Positions 1-10,600 of a DNA stretch of 64,000 nt are shown here, in pieces. The notes beneath the pieces were generated by a model. The model saw nothing but the letters and a program-made list of their open reading frames with translations, had not been told where the DNA came from and ran no database searches. Every line of letters begins with the position of its first letter. Within the stretch, counting starts at the first letter, position 1. The stretch covers positions 17,484,001-17,548,000 of the forward strand of contig OX485803.1 in NCBI GenBank assembly GCA_950295325.1, in the 5' to 3' direction. The translations under genes and the position numbers were made by a program. Source of the stretch: Polytrichum commune. Lineage: Eukaryota; Streptophyta; Polytrichopsida; Polytrichales; Polytrichaceae.

Positions 1-3000
1 TTTTGAGGGTGGGTCCAAAGGCCAGTGTATGTGGGAGCTGGTGTGCTCTTCCCGTTTTGGACGATACGGACTGTACACTTTTTTCGAGTGACAGCCATCT
101 GCGCCCAACAAGCCTTCGCAGAAACCTTATTAATTCGGGCAATGTGCCATATCTTCTCATTCACACGAGTCTCCTCCACGGCCGTCACCCGTCCAATATC
201 TATGCCAGTTGAGGCAGGGGGCTGTGCTGGGCGTTCCACTTCCACGTGAACTTCCTCATGGATGGTACTCAAATTTTGAGCACGAGCACGTGTCACCCTC
301 CGACCCACTCGAGGACGTGAAAAATTAACAGTGTCTGGCCTATGAGTTTCTTCTTTGGCGCCAAGGGGAAGATCCGGCTTCCGTTTCCTCGACCCAAAAA
401 CCTCAGCTCCTTCGAGGTGTGCGTTTCGAGTACAGAAATCTTCGGTTCCGGGCATGTTCAAGACGGCTGTGTTCAGGGTAGTCGGATCCCCGGTTCGGTG
501 AGCTCGGCGTTGGGCTGTGCGAAGTCGAAGTTCTTCTCTCGAGGGTCCAGAGCCTCCCGCTCCACCTTTGAGGTATTGATAGTACCCCACCACTTGCAGG
601 AATGCTCTAACGTAATCGTCGACGGCTGCCACGTAGAGATCGCCACCCCTATTGCCGGACGCTTGCAACCATTTGTTGTGAACGGTCTCAGCAAGGTTGC
701 AAGAGGGCATTTCAGCTAGTTCATCCGGAGAATATTTCTTCTCCTGTACGAAGGCAACTGTTTAGAAAATGTTCGGAAACTCAAGTGAGCAAGGAGTAGT
801 CGTGGTGGGCCATGCCATTTAAAAGCAAAAGATTTAATATTGTTTAGATACTACATTAGACGCAGAGAAAAGAATGCAAACTTAAAGAATTAAATAATTT
901 GAATGAAAGAGTGTATACTTACCAGTTCCATGAATCCACCCCACTACCTGTATCGGAAATACCAAAACGCAAGCCAGTGGTTCAAATGGTGGAGGCCAGC
1001 GTCAGAGGTGGCACCCGAAGATGTCCACCAGGCTTTGATTGCCAAGTAACGTGTTTCAGCCTTTGCCACAGACCGTGCATCTTTGTACTGCATACACAAT
1101 TTCTTGTGTTGATCTTGCAATTCGTGCACGATGTATTGTTTGGTGTGTTTTTCTAGGGATTGCGCCTAGTGGAAATAACACGTTCGCTCGCAGCCTTCCA
1201 TGGGTATCTTTGGGTCTCCGGATCCGTAGATGATGCGCACAGCGTTCCAATTGGCTTGCGCACTATCAGCCATGAAACCTTTGAACTGCGGCTTGTGTAT
1301 TCCATGCCTACCCATGACATGGTTAAGGTTCTTCCAAAAAACGAGTTGAGCATCTTTGTCCTCAGACTGGAAATCACAGCAAGCAATGGTGAGTACACGT
1401 TGGTAAGAGGAGTCGTACACGTAGCAGGCCATGGTGGTCCAATTGGCAACTCGTTTGACGTGGTCGAACATCATCCAGGGGTGCTCTAAATCGCCGCTAG
1501 GTTGCATTCGGCGGACAAGGTCAACACCGCTGCCAGGTCCCACCTCGGACATCTTGAATATGAAGACCTTGTCGGAGTCGTCACCTTGGCCTGGAAACAT
1601 GTTTCGTTGCACGTAGGCCCAATTGCTAAGCCCTCTGAGCTTAGTGATGCCATCAAGAACGCCATATATGCGCAAATACTTGAAACTGTAGACACGGTTT
1701 TTTAAGTTAGGGGAATTGAGCTCCTTGCAGCATTGGAAGATAGGCTCTAGCTGTTCGAGAGAAAGTAAGGTGGGAGGATCGTCTTCTTCGCGGAGCAAGA
1801 CGTTACCTAAAACATCCTTGGACGTTTCCAAGACTATTTTGGAAATGGTAGCCTGCGGGTTGCGCTCAACATGTTGTTCGATAAAATCGTCGATTATCTT
1901 CCGCGTGCCCCTATAGTCTCCTACCTTGACAGGATGTTTATGGTTGCCTACATGGACGCAAGCACGCTCTTGCGTATCATCTCCAAAAACGTAAAAGATT
2001 TTTGCATCACAAGAAGCTACACAAATAGGAGGTTCTTTACAGATCTTACAGACTAATGTTGAAGTTGGAGGTGGAGCGTCTGCAACAGGAAAAACATCTT
2101 TGGAAGAACCTTCGAACTCGACCTCGTTCACTCCATATGCGCGTTCAGGCCGCTGCAAAAACCCACATGTGGGATTGTGGCATTGAAGATGACCTACACA
2201 GTTAGACGACCGGAATGACAGCCCCAGCGTGTTACTGATGTTAGTAGTCATAGTCTTTGTCCATATATGGCCATCGTAACGTTTGTCCATACCTTCCATA
2301 GATTTAGCATTCTTATGGAGGGCAGATGGAAGTGTGGGAGGAAGAATGAAGATTACATCCCCATTGAACGACGGTGGCAGGAAATCTACAATCTCAGTAC
2401 GGATGGAATCATAATTCAGCTTTTTAAGTACTGACTTGCTTCCAGGCATACTACCCAGGGAACGAAGGGAGGGAAGAATGTTTATGAGTTTAGTAGTTTG
2501 CGAAGGTATAAGGGAAGGAGTAGTCCTACGTGAATCTTGAGAAGATGAGGGAGATGGACGCTTAGCACTAGACCGGATTGATGGATGGAAAGGCCTCCCC
2601 TCTTCATCAGAAGAATCAGACAAATCGATGCTAACGCGGAGACCTGGTTCGATCTTGACACGAGACAGTAAGGGGGCTTCAGTGCACAGTGTGGAGGAAC
2701 TGCGAGGAGTGAGTAGGACTGTAGTCGCATTCATGGACTCCGACAAGCCAAAGACGCGATACCTTCCGGGCTTGAGTTTCCAAACGCGAGCATTATTGTC
2801 TAACGTTACGGGCTGGACGTATAAGGAATAAAGGACATTTCGAGTATCCGGATCGACAACATCTGTCTCTAACCACAAGCTATCAACATCGAAACCATAA
2901 CGAATGGATAGCCACTGGGGAGTGAGATCAGCGGTTCCATCAGGGCCAGGAGGTATGCATGTAGGGATAAGAGATCCAGGAGAAACAAGTTCGATGACAT

Positions 3001-3034
3001 CGACGAGTGGAGCTTGGAAAGCAGCGGAAGACAT
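1..3034 (-). pseudogene. MULE transposase, two exons, two in-frame stops, 3' end outside window
   Basis: The coding exons are complement(923..3034) and complement(<1..743), joined in phase 0 across a 179-base intron. The start is taken as the ATG at 3034; the longer frame beginning at 3112 starts inside a TATA box. Residues about 279-367 hold a Cys/His cluster (C279, H282, C285, C290, CxxC at 329-332, C338, C342, H361, H365, H367) that looks like a GCM/WRKY/FLYWCH-type DNA-binding domain. The DDE core follows: first Asp in MMFDH (D524), second Asp in FMADS (D590), then the MULE CxxH signature CYFH (619-622). Codon 623 is TAG, where a Trp would fit, and codon 697 is TAG, where a Gln would fit; translation is otherwise open through 704 codons of exon 1 and at least 247 of exon 2. 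Exon 2 starts EKKYSPDELAEMPSCN and remains open to the window edge. This is a near-intact but inactivated DNA-transposon gene. Confidence 0.85.
744..922 (-). other. Intron of the MULE transposase gene
   Basis: On the minus strand the donor reads CTG|GTAAGT and the acceptor TTCGTACAG|GAG. Joining them keeps phase 0 and links FMEL to EKKYSPDEL. A second acceptor 15 bases upstream would break the frame, so the downstream one is preferred. Confidence 0.7.
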
Positions 3035-3093
3035 TGAGAAACAATTTGACAATATAATGGGAGAGGGAATTTGCAAAAGAGGGATCGAAAAGA

Positions 3094-3112
3094 AACAATG
3101 GGATATATACAT
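3094..3112 (-). promoter_or_regulatory. TATA box of the MULE transposase gene
   Basis: The minus strand reads GTATATATCC about 65-70 bases upstream of the ATG at 3034, so transcription would begin near 3075. This decides the start: the apparent upstream Met-Tyr-Ile-Ser codons are the TATA box itself. Confidence 0.5.
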
Positions 3113-3227
3113 GAGAGGTTGATGAAGACGTTGGACATCCCAGACATGTACAGAATGTAGTCAGAAAATGTTTGGTTAAATATGAGAAATAATAATAACC
3201 TGTATGAACAGGATTGTGAACAATAAA

Positions 3228-3659
3228 TCATGGAGTGCCAGACGAAAATGGGGCCTTTGCCATATGGGGCCCTTTGCCATATTTGTCACCGTCATGTTTA
3301 TGACAATGGTCAATCCCTAAACTACGAACTGCAGTGCATCCTGCGCAATCGAGTTTCTGACCTTTGGCACTCTTGAATATGGATCTAGAGTAAGTGCCAG
3401 GTTTAATAACACCTGCTCTAGAATATGCATGAATCTTGAAAGTAGACTTGTTTTGTATCAGTGTTGCATCAACTGCCTGCAAAGATGGAGTCTGTGGTTT
3501 AGGAATGACGACCGCCGGAGTAACTGAGGAGTCAGGTGGGTTGAGAATCTTCAGGTTGTTGACGCCTGGAGAACCATCGAATGAAAACGTGGTGTGAATT
3601 TGCGATGAACTAGGAGCACCTAATGGAGCAAAGCTTGGGAGACGTGAGTCAGTACCCAT
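3228..3659 (-). CDS. Small Cys/His-rich ORF of the MULE block (143 aa)
   Basis: I do not recognise the family. The frame starts at ATG 3659, about 50 bases downstream of a TATA box, and ends at 3228, about 190 bases before the transposase start. The N-terminal two thirds are Ser/Pro-rich and low in complexity. The C-terminal part has a tight metal-ligand pattern, DCAGCTAVRS followed by DHCHKHDGDK (CxxC then CxHxxH), which resembles a short zinc-binding motif. The last residues contain a small repeat in which a Gly-Pro/Met-Ala-Lys stretch is doubled at DNA level. With its own TATA box it is probably a separate accessory gene of the element rather than an exon of the transposase, since no splice pair joins the two in frame. 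A zinc-dependent nucleic-acid-binding role is only a guess. Confidence 0.5.
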   Translation of the reverse strand: MGTDSRLPSFAPLGAPSSSQIHTTFSFDGSPGVNNLKILNPPDSSVTPAVVIPKPQTPSLQAVDATLIQNKSTFKIHAYSRAGVIKPGTYSRSIFKSAKGQKLDCAGCTAVRSLGIDHCHKHDGDKYGKGPHMAKAPFSSGTP

Positions 3660-3705
3660 TGGAGAAGAATATGATGAGATGACATGAAAGAAAGGGTACC
3701 AATAA

Positions 3706-3722
3706 TCGGGTATTATATATAC
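3706..3722 (-). promoter_or_regulatory. TATA box of the small Cys/His-rich ORF
   Basis: The minus strand reads GGTATATATAATACCC about 50-60 bases before the ATG at 3659. It forms the left half of a divergent promoter pair with the plus-strand TATA box near 4170. Confidence 0.5.
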
Positions 3723-4278
3723 CTTGGGTAGACACCAATACCCAAATACATGACAACCTATTAGATCAATTAATAATCAATATTTATTCATGTCAATTCT
3801 AGACAACATGTTTCATGTAGGATTATAATGTACTCCAGTAATAGTCATTACCTTATGGCCCCTAAATATGATACATGTCAGTATAGACTAATTTTCCTAC
3901 GAACTAAAAAATAACTCATTCTTGATAACCTAATATATGCTACGCTGAAATGATGAAGGTAAACCCTAAAGGTGTATGAACCTTTTATGGAAACATATGA
4001 TAATTTGAAAATTTATGGAGGCCGTCATTGTCAAGGGAGATGCGTAAATATATCGACAAATTCAAAATAGATTAGTAACCGATGTCAGTGTTGTCAGTGA
4101 CCTAATCTCGGATACCGCGTTTTATTAAACGCGGGATTATAATTCGATGACGTAGCTTCCTAGAAATTAAATATAAAGGAAAGGGATTCGGTGGACTAGG
4201 TCATTCAAATACAAGTTGTGTTGTAGTTCGGTTTAGGGTGTTATCATTGTTCTACAAATTTGTGTAGTTTGATCAGCT
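3723..4278. promoter_or_regulatory. Divergent intergenic promoter region of the MULE block
   Basis: This stretch separates the minus-strand genes from the plus-strand genes. It is A+T-rich, has no sustained reading frame, and ends on the plus side with AAATATAAAGG (about 4170), a good TATA box roughly 105 bases before the ATG at 4279. In the middle lies a short inverted motif, CGCGTTTTATTAAACGCG (4117-4134), a perfect 7-base-arm palindrome around TTAT that could be a regulator site. Confidence 0.45.
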
Positions 4279-5267
4279 ATGGAGCCAACTATGGAGGGTA
4301 CGAGTAGTAAAACAAACAAAGTGAATGAGGGAGGGCGGGGGAGGAAGAAGAAGAGAGGTGGTATAAAATTCAATGGAGCCAAGGCTTTGCGACGGAACGC
4401 GTTGCGGAAGAGGGATGCCCCGGGTTCTTGCGAAGACGATCGAATAGTAGATGAAGTAGATAAGAACGATGAGGACGAGCTAGGAATGTTTAGAAAGACT
4501 ATCGAGATGCGGCCGTTGAACTTGGATGCTGTTGTTGAAAATGTTGATGGTGAAGACGAAGACGATGGAGGGGAAAAGGACAATGAAATTGAAGAGCAAG
4601 AATGTAGAAGGCCCTCATCATCGAGGAGTGATTCTTTGGGATTCGAACATGACAGTGACGAAGAAGGGATCGATAAAGTTGTAAGTTCCAAGACCCTAAA
4701 GCCTTGAAAGATGAGTATTAAACCTAAGTCATATTCTACCTTGCGTTGATGTGTATAGTACGAAGAAAGTGAGACACTGGTTGGTGAAATTTTTGGGCAG
4801 CAAGACGAGCACGGAAGTGCTGCAATTGAGGGCGCACCCAACGAAGATCAAGTCGAAGAACGCGATGTGATGGACTGCAAGAAACTAGGAGAGGAAGAAG
4901 AATTAGATGAAGGATTCCTGGTACTTATCCCAAACCCTGGAAATTCGATGTTTATGATAATTTGATGATGGATTAGGAACACATGTTGGGTAGATGTCAT
5001 AAGGATATATTACGATTGTTTATATCGATTGTTGGTCACCTGATTATAGATGTCTTTCTTAGGCAGTTGACGATGAAACGATGTTACTTCATTATTTGCA
5101 AATTTGACTCTATAAATGTTAACAGATGGAATACAACCATAATATGGATGATAAAAAGTACACATCCAGTAAAATCACATATGGTGATTGTGAGGGAGAG
5201 GATTGTGAGGTGGAACCCATTCCATCTTATAGTGACTTGCAATCTAGTTCTGGTAGCATTAGAAGGG
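4279..5267 (+). CDS. Spliced acidic protein of the MULE block
   Basis: The exons I can support are 4279..4680, 4759..4920 and 5126..5267. Donors are GTT|GTAAGT and CTG|GTACTT; acceptors are GTATAG|TAC and TTAACAG|ATG. All joins keep the frame, giving about 235 residues. Residues 1-50 are basic with a nuclear-localisation-like GRGRKKKRGG; the rest is strongly acidic, with runs of Asp and Glu and a DSDEEG motif. No enzyme motif is visible. A donor at 5268 (GGG|GTAGGC) suggests a further exon; joined to an acceptor at about 7481 it would end after four codons, but that join is speculative. A reading without the second intron would stop at 4965. The layout (nuclear signal plus acidic tail, divergent from a transposase) fits a chromatin- or protein-binding accessory factor of the transposon, which is inference. 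Confidence 0.5.
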
Positions 5268-5287
5268 GTAGGCATCTAGTTCTCTTG

Positions 5288-5739
5288 CTGCCTGCCCGGA
5301 GGGGCGGGGCAGGGTTCGGGAGACTTTGGAACTCAACCAGCTAAAATCCGGCCCTTCACAACTTATACCGGTTTTTTCAGAATTTGTCCGGTTGCAAACT
5401 TGTTGCCATTAATTAGGACTGGCCAATATCCTATAATTTTTTTTCGAGTGCCGGTTAATTTATTCTTCATTGTAATGACAACCGGCCAAAAACTTGGGCA
5501 TGTGTTAAGTAGGAGCAACACATGCCCAAGTTCTTGGCCGGTTGTCATTACAATGAAGAATAAATTAACTGGCACTTGAAAAAACATATTATAGAATATT
5601 GGCCAGTCCAAATTAATGGCAACAAGTTTGCAACCGGTCAAATTTTGAAGAAACCGGTAGATGTTGGGAAGGGCCGGATTTTAGCTGGTTGAGTTCCAAA
5701 GTCTCCCGAACCCTGCCCCACCCCTCCGGCAGGCGGCAG
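5288..5739. mobile_element. Foldback (snap-back) MITE
   Basis: The sequence is one long inverted repeat of about 225 bases per arm, centred near 5513, with roughly nine in ten positions matching. Outer ends read CTGCCTGCCCGGAGGGG on the left and, as complement, CTGCCGCCTGCCGGAGGGG on the right. The inner stem ends ACTTGGGCATGTGTT with a loop of about ten bases. No clear target duplication is seen. It lies just past the third exon of the acidic gene, so it may sit in an intron of that gene. Confidence 0.75.
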
Positions 5740-5756
5740 TGTCCCAACTCTGTTTG

Positions 5757-5876
5757 GGAGTTCGGGACGAGGGAGGCCGAGGGAAGTGGAGGTAAGGCGA
5801 AGGGAAGTCGGAGGAGGGAGGCGAGGGGACATCGGAGGAGGGAGGCCGAGGGGACGACGGAGGAAGGAGGCCGAGG
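5757..5876 (+). repeat. GA/G-rich minisatellite
   Basis: About four imperfect copies of a 24-25 base purine-rich unit built on CGGAGGAGGGAGGCCGAGGGG lie between the foldback MITE and the 167-base satellite. They open several frames on both strands that I regard as meaningless. Confidence 0.6.
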
Positions 5877-7380
5877 TTAGATTTTTCAAAAATGGAGAGA
5901 CCAGAGGTTAGATTTTTGAAAACATTTTATTTTGCTTCATTTTTTATTTGCAATTTCAGTAGGGTCCTGATGTTAGGTCAAGTAGGTTCATGAGCTGCAA
6001 TGGGTTTTTTTTCTGGGTTCCAGAGTTTGCTCTTGAAAATGGAGAGACCCCTGCGCTGGCGCAGGGGTCCTTATGTTAGATTTTTGAAAACATTTTTTTT
6101 TTCTGCATAATTGATTTGCAATTTCAGTAGGGACATGAGGTTAGGTCCGTTAGGTTCATGAGCTCTAAAGGGTTTTTTTTCTGGGTTCCAGAGTTTGCTC
6201 TTGAAAATGGAGAGACCCCTGCGCTGGCGTAGGGGTCCAGAGGTGACATTTTTCAAAAAGCTTTTTTTTTGCTTGATATTTGATTTGCAATTTCAGTAGG
6301 GACATGAGGTTAGGTCAGGTAGGTTCATGAGCTCCAAAGGGTTTTTTTTTGGGTTCCAGAGTTTTCTCTTGAAAATGGAGAGACCCTGCGCCAGCGCAGG
6401 GATCCTGAGGTTAGATTTTTGAAAACATTTTTTTATTGCTTGATATTTGATTTTCAATTTCAGTAGGGTCCTGATGTTATGTCATGTAGGTTCATGAGCT
6501 GCAATGGGTTTTTTTTCTGGGTTCCAGAGTTGCTCTTGAAAATGGAGAGACCCCTGCGCCAGCGTAGGGGTTCTGAGGTTAGATTTTTGAAAACATTTTT
6601 TTTTTGCTTGATATTTGATTTTCAATTTCAGTAGGGTCCTGATGTTAGGTCAGGTAGGTTCATGAGCTGCAATTGGTTTTTTTCTGGGTTCTAGAGTTTG
6701 CTCTTGAAAATGGAGAGACCCCTGCGCTGCCGCAGGGATCCGGAGGTGACATTTTTCAAAACGTTTTTTTTTCTTCATATTTGATTTGCAATTTCAGTAC
6801 GGACATGAGGTTAGGTCAGTTAGGTTCATGAGCTCCAAAGTGTTTTTTTGGGGGTTCCAGAGTTTCCTCTTGAAAATGGAGAGACCCTTGCGCTGGCGTA
6901 GGGGTCCTTATGTTAGATTTTTGAAAACATTTTTTTTCTTCTGCATAATTGATTTGCAATTTCAGTAGGGACATGAGGTTAGGTCCGTTAGGTTCATGAG
7001 CTCTAAAGGGTTTTTTTTCTGGGTTCCAGAGTTTGCTCTTGAAAATGGAGAGACCCCTGCGCTGGCGCAGGGGTCCTAAGGTTAGATTTTTGAAAACATT
7101 ATTTTTTGCTTGATATTTGATTTTCAATTTCAGTAGGGACATGAGGTTAGGTCAGGTAGGTTCATGAGCTCCAAAGGGTTTTTTTTTGGGTTCCAGAGTT
7201 TGCTCTTGAAAATGGAGAGACCCTGCGCCAGCGCAGGGGTCCTGAGGTTAGATTTTTGAAAACATTTTTTTTTTGCTTGATATTTGATTTGCAATTTCAG
7301 TAGGGTCCTGATGTTAGGTCAGGTAGGTTCATGAGCTGCAATGGGTTTTTTTCTGGGTTCCTGAGTTTGCTCTTGAAATT
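5877..7380 (+). repeat. Tandem satellite, about 9 units of about 167 bases, with repeated GC palindrome
   Basis: Each unit contains, in order, TTAGATTTTTGAAAAC, a T-run, TTTGCAATTTCAGTAGGG, GAGGTTAGGTCAGGTAGG, TTCATGAGCTCCAAAGGG, TTTGCTCTTGAAAATGGAG and then a GC palindrome. The palindrome is GACCCCTGCGC-TG-GCGCAGGGGTC in its perfect form (near 6046 and 7047), and diverged versions occur at about 6214, 6382, 6549, 6718, 6885 and 7218. Unit starts are spaced 165-170 bases apart. Two unit subtypes alternate in part (TTAGATTTTTGAAAAC against TGACATTTTTCAAAA). The array fills the gap between the acidic gene and the ParB-methyltransferase gene; no further copy was seen in the window. Open frames inside it are by-products of the repeat. 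Confidence 0.9.
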
Positions 7381-7623
7381 GTTGACTTTGCTCTTGAAAT
7401 TTGTGTATTTATTTGTGATTTCATGATGGCGTATTTTTTCTAATCTATATTCGTTTAATTCTTATGTGCATGCTTCTATAGATAGAGTGCTTTGAGCGGA
7501 GAATGACTACAACATTGTGTTCTCCAAGTTGCTTCGCCGTTTTTCCACTTTCTTAGCTAGTCGTCGTTTATACTACTTCATACTTTTTCTAAGTGTTTTG
7601 TGTTTCGTTTACCTACCTTCCAG
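7381..7623 (+). promoter_or_regulatory. Leader/promoter region of the ParB-methyltransferase gene
   Basis: The stretch between the satellite and the ATG at 7624 has no strong TATA box. It ends in a polypyrimidine tract and a splice-acceptor-like TACCTTCCAG|ATG directly at the start codon, so a 5' untranslated intron is likely. A second acceptor-like TTCTATAG lies at about 7481. An alternative GTG 24 bases upstream is in frame but not needed. Confidence 0.35.
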
Positions 7624-10600
7624 ATGACACTATCCGATGTGCCCATGCCTGATCAAGTCCCACCTCCGTCGATAGATTCCGTGGAGGAGGATTCTAGCAT
7701 TCCCCTGGACAGTCAACATTCTCGAAGCCCAGATGTTGCCGAAGTGGAAGAGGATGTTCCTCCGAATGTCCCATCCTCCGATCATCACACTTTCGATATT
7801 AGCCATCATGTGGCGGAAGCCGATACCATACAAGATGCCACTCAAGAAACGCCTGATTCAAGCGACAAACGCTCGGGTAAACCCTTACTTCCTCATGGTG
7901 GTGTTGAACTTGGCATTGTTCACATGCCCCCTCATCTGCAGGACAAGGACCCCATGTGGAGCGCAAATGAGATGAGATTGCTGCAGAAGAGTGACTACAA
8001 TAGCGTCATCTCCAGTCTTCGCACCAAACCCATTAAGAAGTCTCGATTCCTAATTCCTCTGTGTCGTCTCAAGACCTACCCGAAAGTTCGTCCAATTGTC
8101 GATTCGGACGTCGAGATGTTGGCGAACGAGTTCGTCAAAGGGTATCGAGAAGGAGATCGAGTTTTGTATGTGTCTCCTTTCAATATCACGGACAAGGACC
8201 TTGTGGTTCGAGTGAATGACGCCATCTGGTCTAACCCGCTATGTAAGGCTGCTAATGATGAATTCGAAGAGTACTTGTCCTCTGATACTGATCTCCATCA
8301 GTTTCGGAATAAATATTTTTACGTTTACGAAGGCAATCACCGCGTGACGGCGTGGATGGGTTATATCCACAAGTAACATTCCAATAATCTTGACTGGTAC
8401 ATTTCTGCTGACTGTATTGTTCTCGACGCACGTGGGGAATGCTCAAGGCTCCTCAACGCCATGAACTATATCAACTGGTACGTATAGTTCCAAATCCATT
8501 TGAATTAATTTCATATTGCATTTATTCATGGAAGCCTTGTTTTAATACTCATATCGTCATTCACAGGTCGACGGAACATGATCATGTTCAAGACAGTACT
8601 ATTGCCAAGTTGCAAAGAATTCGAACCTTCGGCGCATTCAAACTTTCTCATTTTAAAGGTCTTATTAGCAAAGAGGACATGGCTATTTGCGAGGCTTATA
8701 AACCCCGTGTACCGTCATGGTATCCACTCACCATGGACATTTTCGTGAAATTCCTTCACGCGGTAAGTTTTCTAAAGTTATGTGCTTATCGTTTTCATAT
8801 TATGAATTGCATCATGCGTTTCTTGCATCTCAATTATTTTCGTACAGAAACAATGCGCTGTTGCATCCGACGCTGCTTGCTCGAACTATTACGAGACCGT
8901 GCCCGAGAATGAAAGGACTGGGCCTAGAGTCTGGAGCGCGATGAACAATGTCATCACGAAGTGTGTCAAGTATTGGCGCAGCCAAAGGTTCGACAAGATG
9001 GTTGCAATCGCCAACCCAGCCAATAGAGAGTTATTTGAACAAGAGGTATTCTCAACTCTCAACTCTCAACTATCAACTCTCATCTCAACTTTCAACTCAA
9101 CTTTCAACTTTCAACTTTCAACTATCAACTCTCATCTCAACTCTCAACTCCCAACTCTCAACTCTCAACTCAACTCTCAACTCTCAACTATCAACTCTCA
9201 TCTCAACTATCAACTCCCAACTCTCAACTCTCAACTCTCAACTCAACTCAACTCTCAACTCGCAAATTTTCTTATATAAATATTCATTTTCCACCCAGCT
9301 CAATAAACACTATACTAGCGGGAAATCATTGGACTTGACCGTTGAGCGTCTTCATAAAATTGCAACCACCAAGGTCCATCCAGACTTCAAAGGAAAATGG
9401 TTGCAATTGTGGAACGGAACGGACGAGGAACGAGCAGCCTACCGATTTCCTCTAGATCGTCCAATGAAGGACAAATTCCTCGACGCCTGGTTGCCAAGGG
9501 CTTCTCTCTGGTCTCAGGTATGACGATATTTACTTCTTCTAGGCTCTTCATTTTTAATCCGTTGTAATCGTCGTTACTTCTAACACCCATCGTTTCATAA
9601 TGTATGTCAGTTGTCTACTTTCCTTAATAACCACATCGACAACTATGTCGCTAAACTTAAGATCAACATTGAGTGGAGCTCCGTTGTTCTCAAGCCGGCG
9701 GAATACGTGGAGAAATGGAGGTCTCTATTGTGGAAGAAGGCTTTCCCCTTCTACCTCTCGGAAAATGCAAGCCCAAGGTTTTTGAAAGGTTCAGACCTCC
9801 TAAAGATTGAAGGTGGAATTTTAGCAGGCCGCTTGTTTTACAGGTTTGTATGATTTGACTTCTTGTTTGATTCAGTGTTCTCTTTGTCTCTATCACCCTT
9901 ACTAAATGTAACGCATATATGCAGGTACATGAAGCAAGAGCTCATCGCCAAACGTGCTCTTGCGGCTTGGGAAGTTCCGGCTCATGTTGAGCTCAAACCG
10001 TCTACCCAAACGCCTATTGATGAACTTTGGACCAAAGACCAACGCAATCGATTTCCCAATGATGTGTTGCTCACAGGTGGTTGGTTCCTCGAGTGCCCAC
10101 CGAACTTCGTTCCTGAGGAGGAGAAACACCTCGTCCCTGTCCCGGAACCATCTGCAGGAGGAGCGGCTCCTATGGTCACTGACTTAAACGACGACGACGA
10201 AGAGGAGGCAATTCAGCCTGAACCTGCTCCGAAGCCAAAAGTTCAACGTCGAGGGAAGGTTCGTTATCGCGACGGTTCCGTTGTGGCAGCCCCACCTGCA
10301 GGAGTTCAAATTCCGGCGGGACCTCCTTTGGCTTCGACTCACACTTCGCAACGCACGGTTTCTAATCCGCCATCACCTCCACGTTCCAACTTGGATGTTC
10401 AATCTAGCCAAACTCTTCATGTCACACACTCTGGCCGTGGTGTACCACCCCCGAAAGGTGTAGGTGTCATTTCGTCTTCGCCGTTTAAGACGACCCTGCC
10501 GATGTTTCTTGAGCATGGAAACTTTTGTGCCTTGCTTAACCAGTCTGAACACCAGAAATTCATGGATCGACAACTTGTCCGTATCGTAGACCACATTATC

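Noticed and set aside
342-719. Plus-strand open frame of 125 codons
   Set aside because: It is antisense to exon 2 of the MULE transposase, which reads a typical MULE C-terminal sequence.
4233-4841. Long Ser/Pro-rich open frame on the minus strand
   Set aside because: It is antisense to the acidic gene, whose GA-rich codons read as Ser codons on the other strand; the plus-strand frame has splice sites and a TATA box.
5877-7380. CRISPR-like array
   Set aside because: The units are nearly identical over their whole length with no unique spacers, and the setting is eukaryotic.
944-8376. Stop-codon recoding or read-through as an explanation of the TAG and TAA codons
   Set aside because: The stops lack a known read-through context and fit simple C-to-T decay of a silenced transposon.
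9050-9262. Plus-strand Gln/Leu/Ser-rich frames over the TCTCAAC repeat
   Set aside because: They are frames through a minisatellite within an intron.
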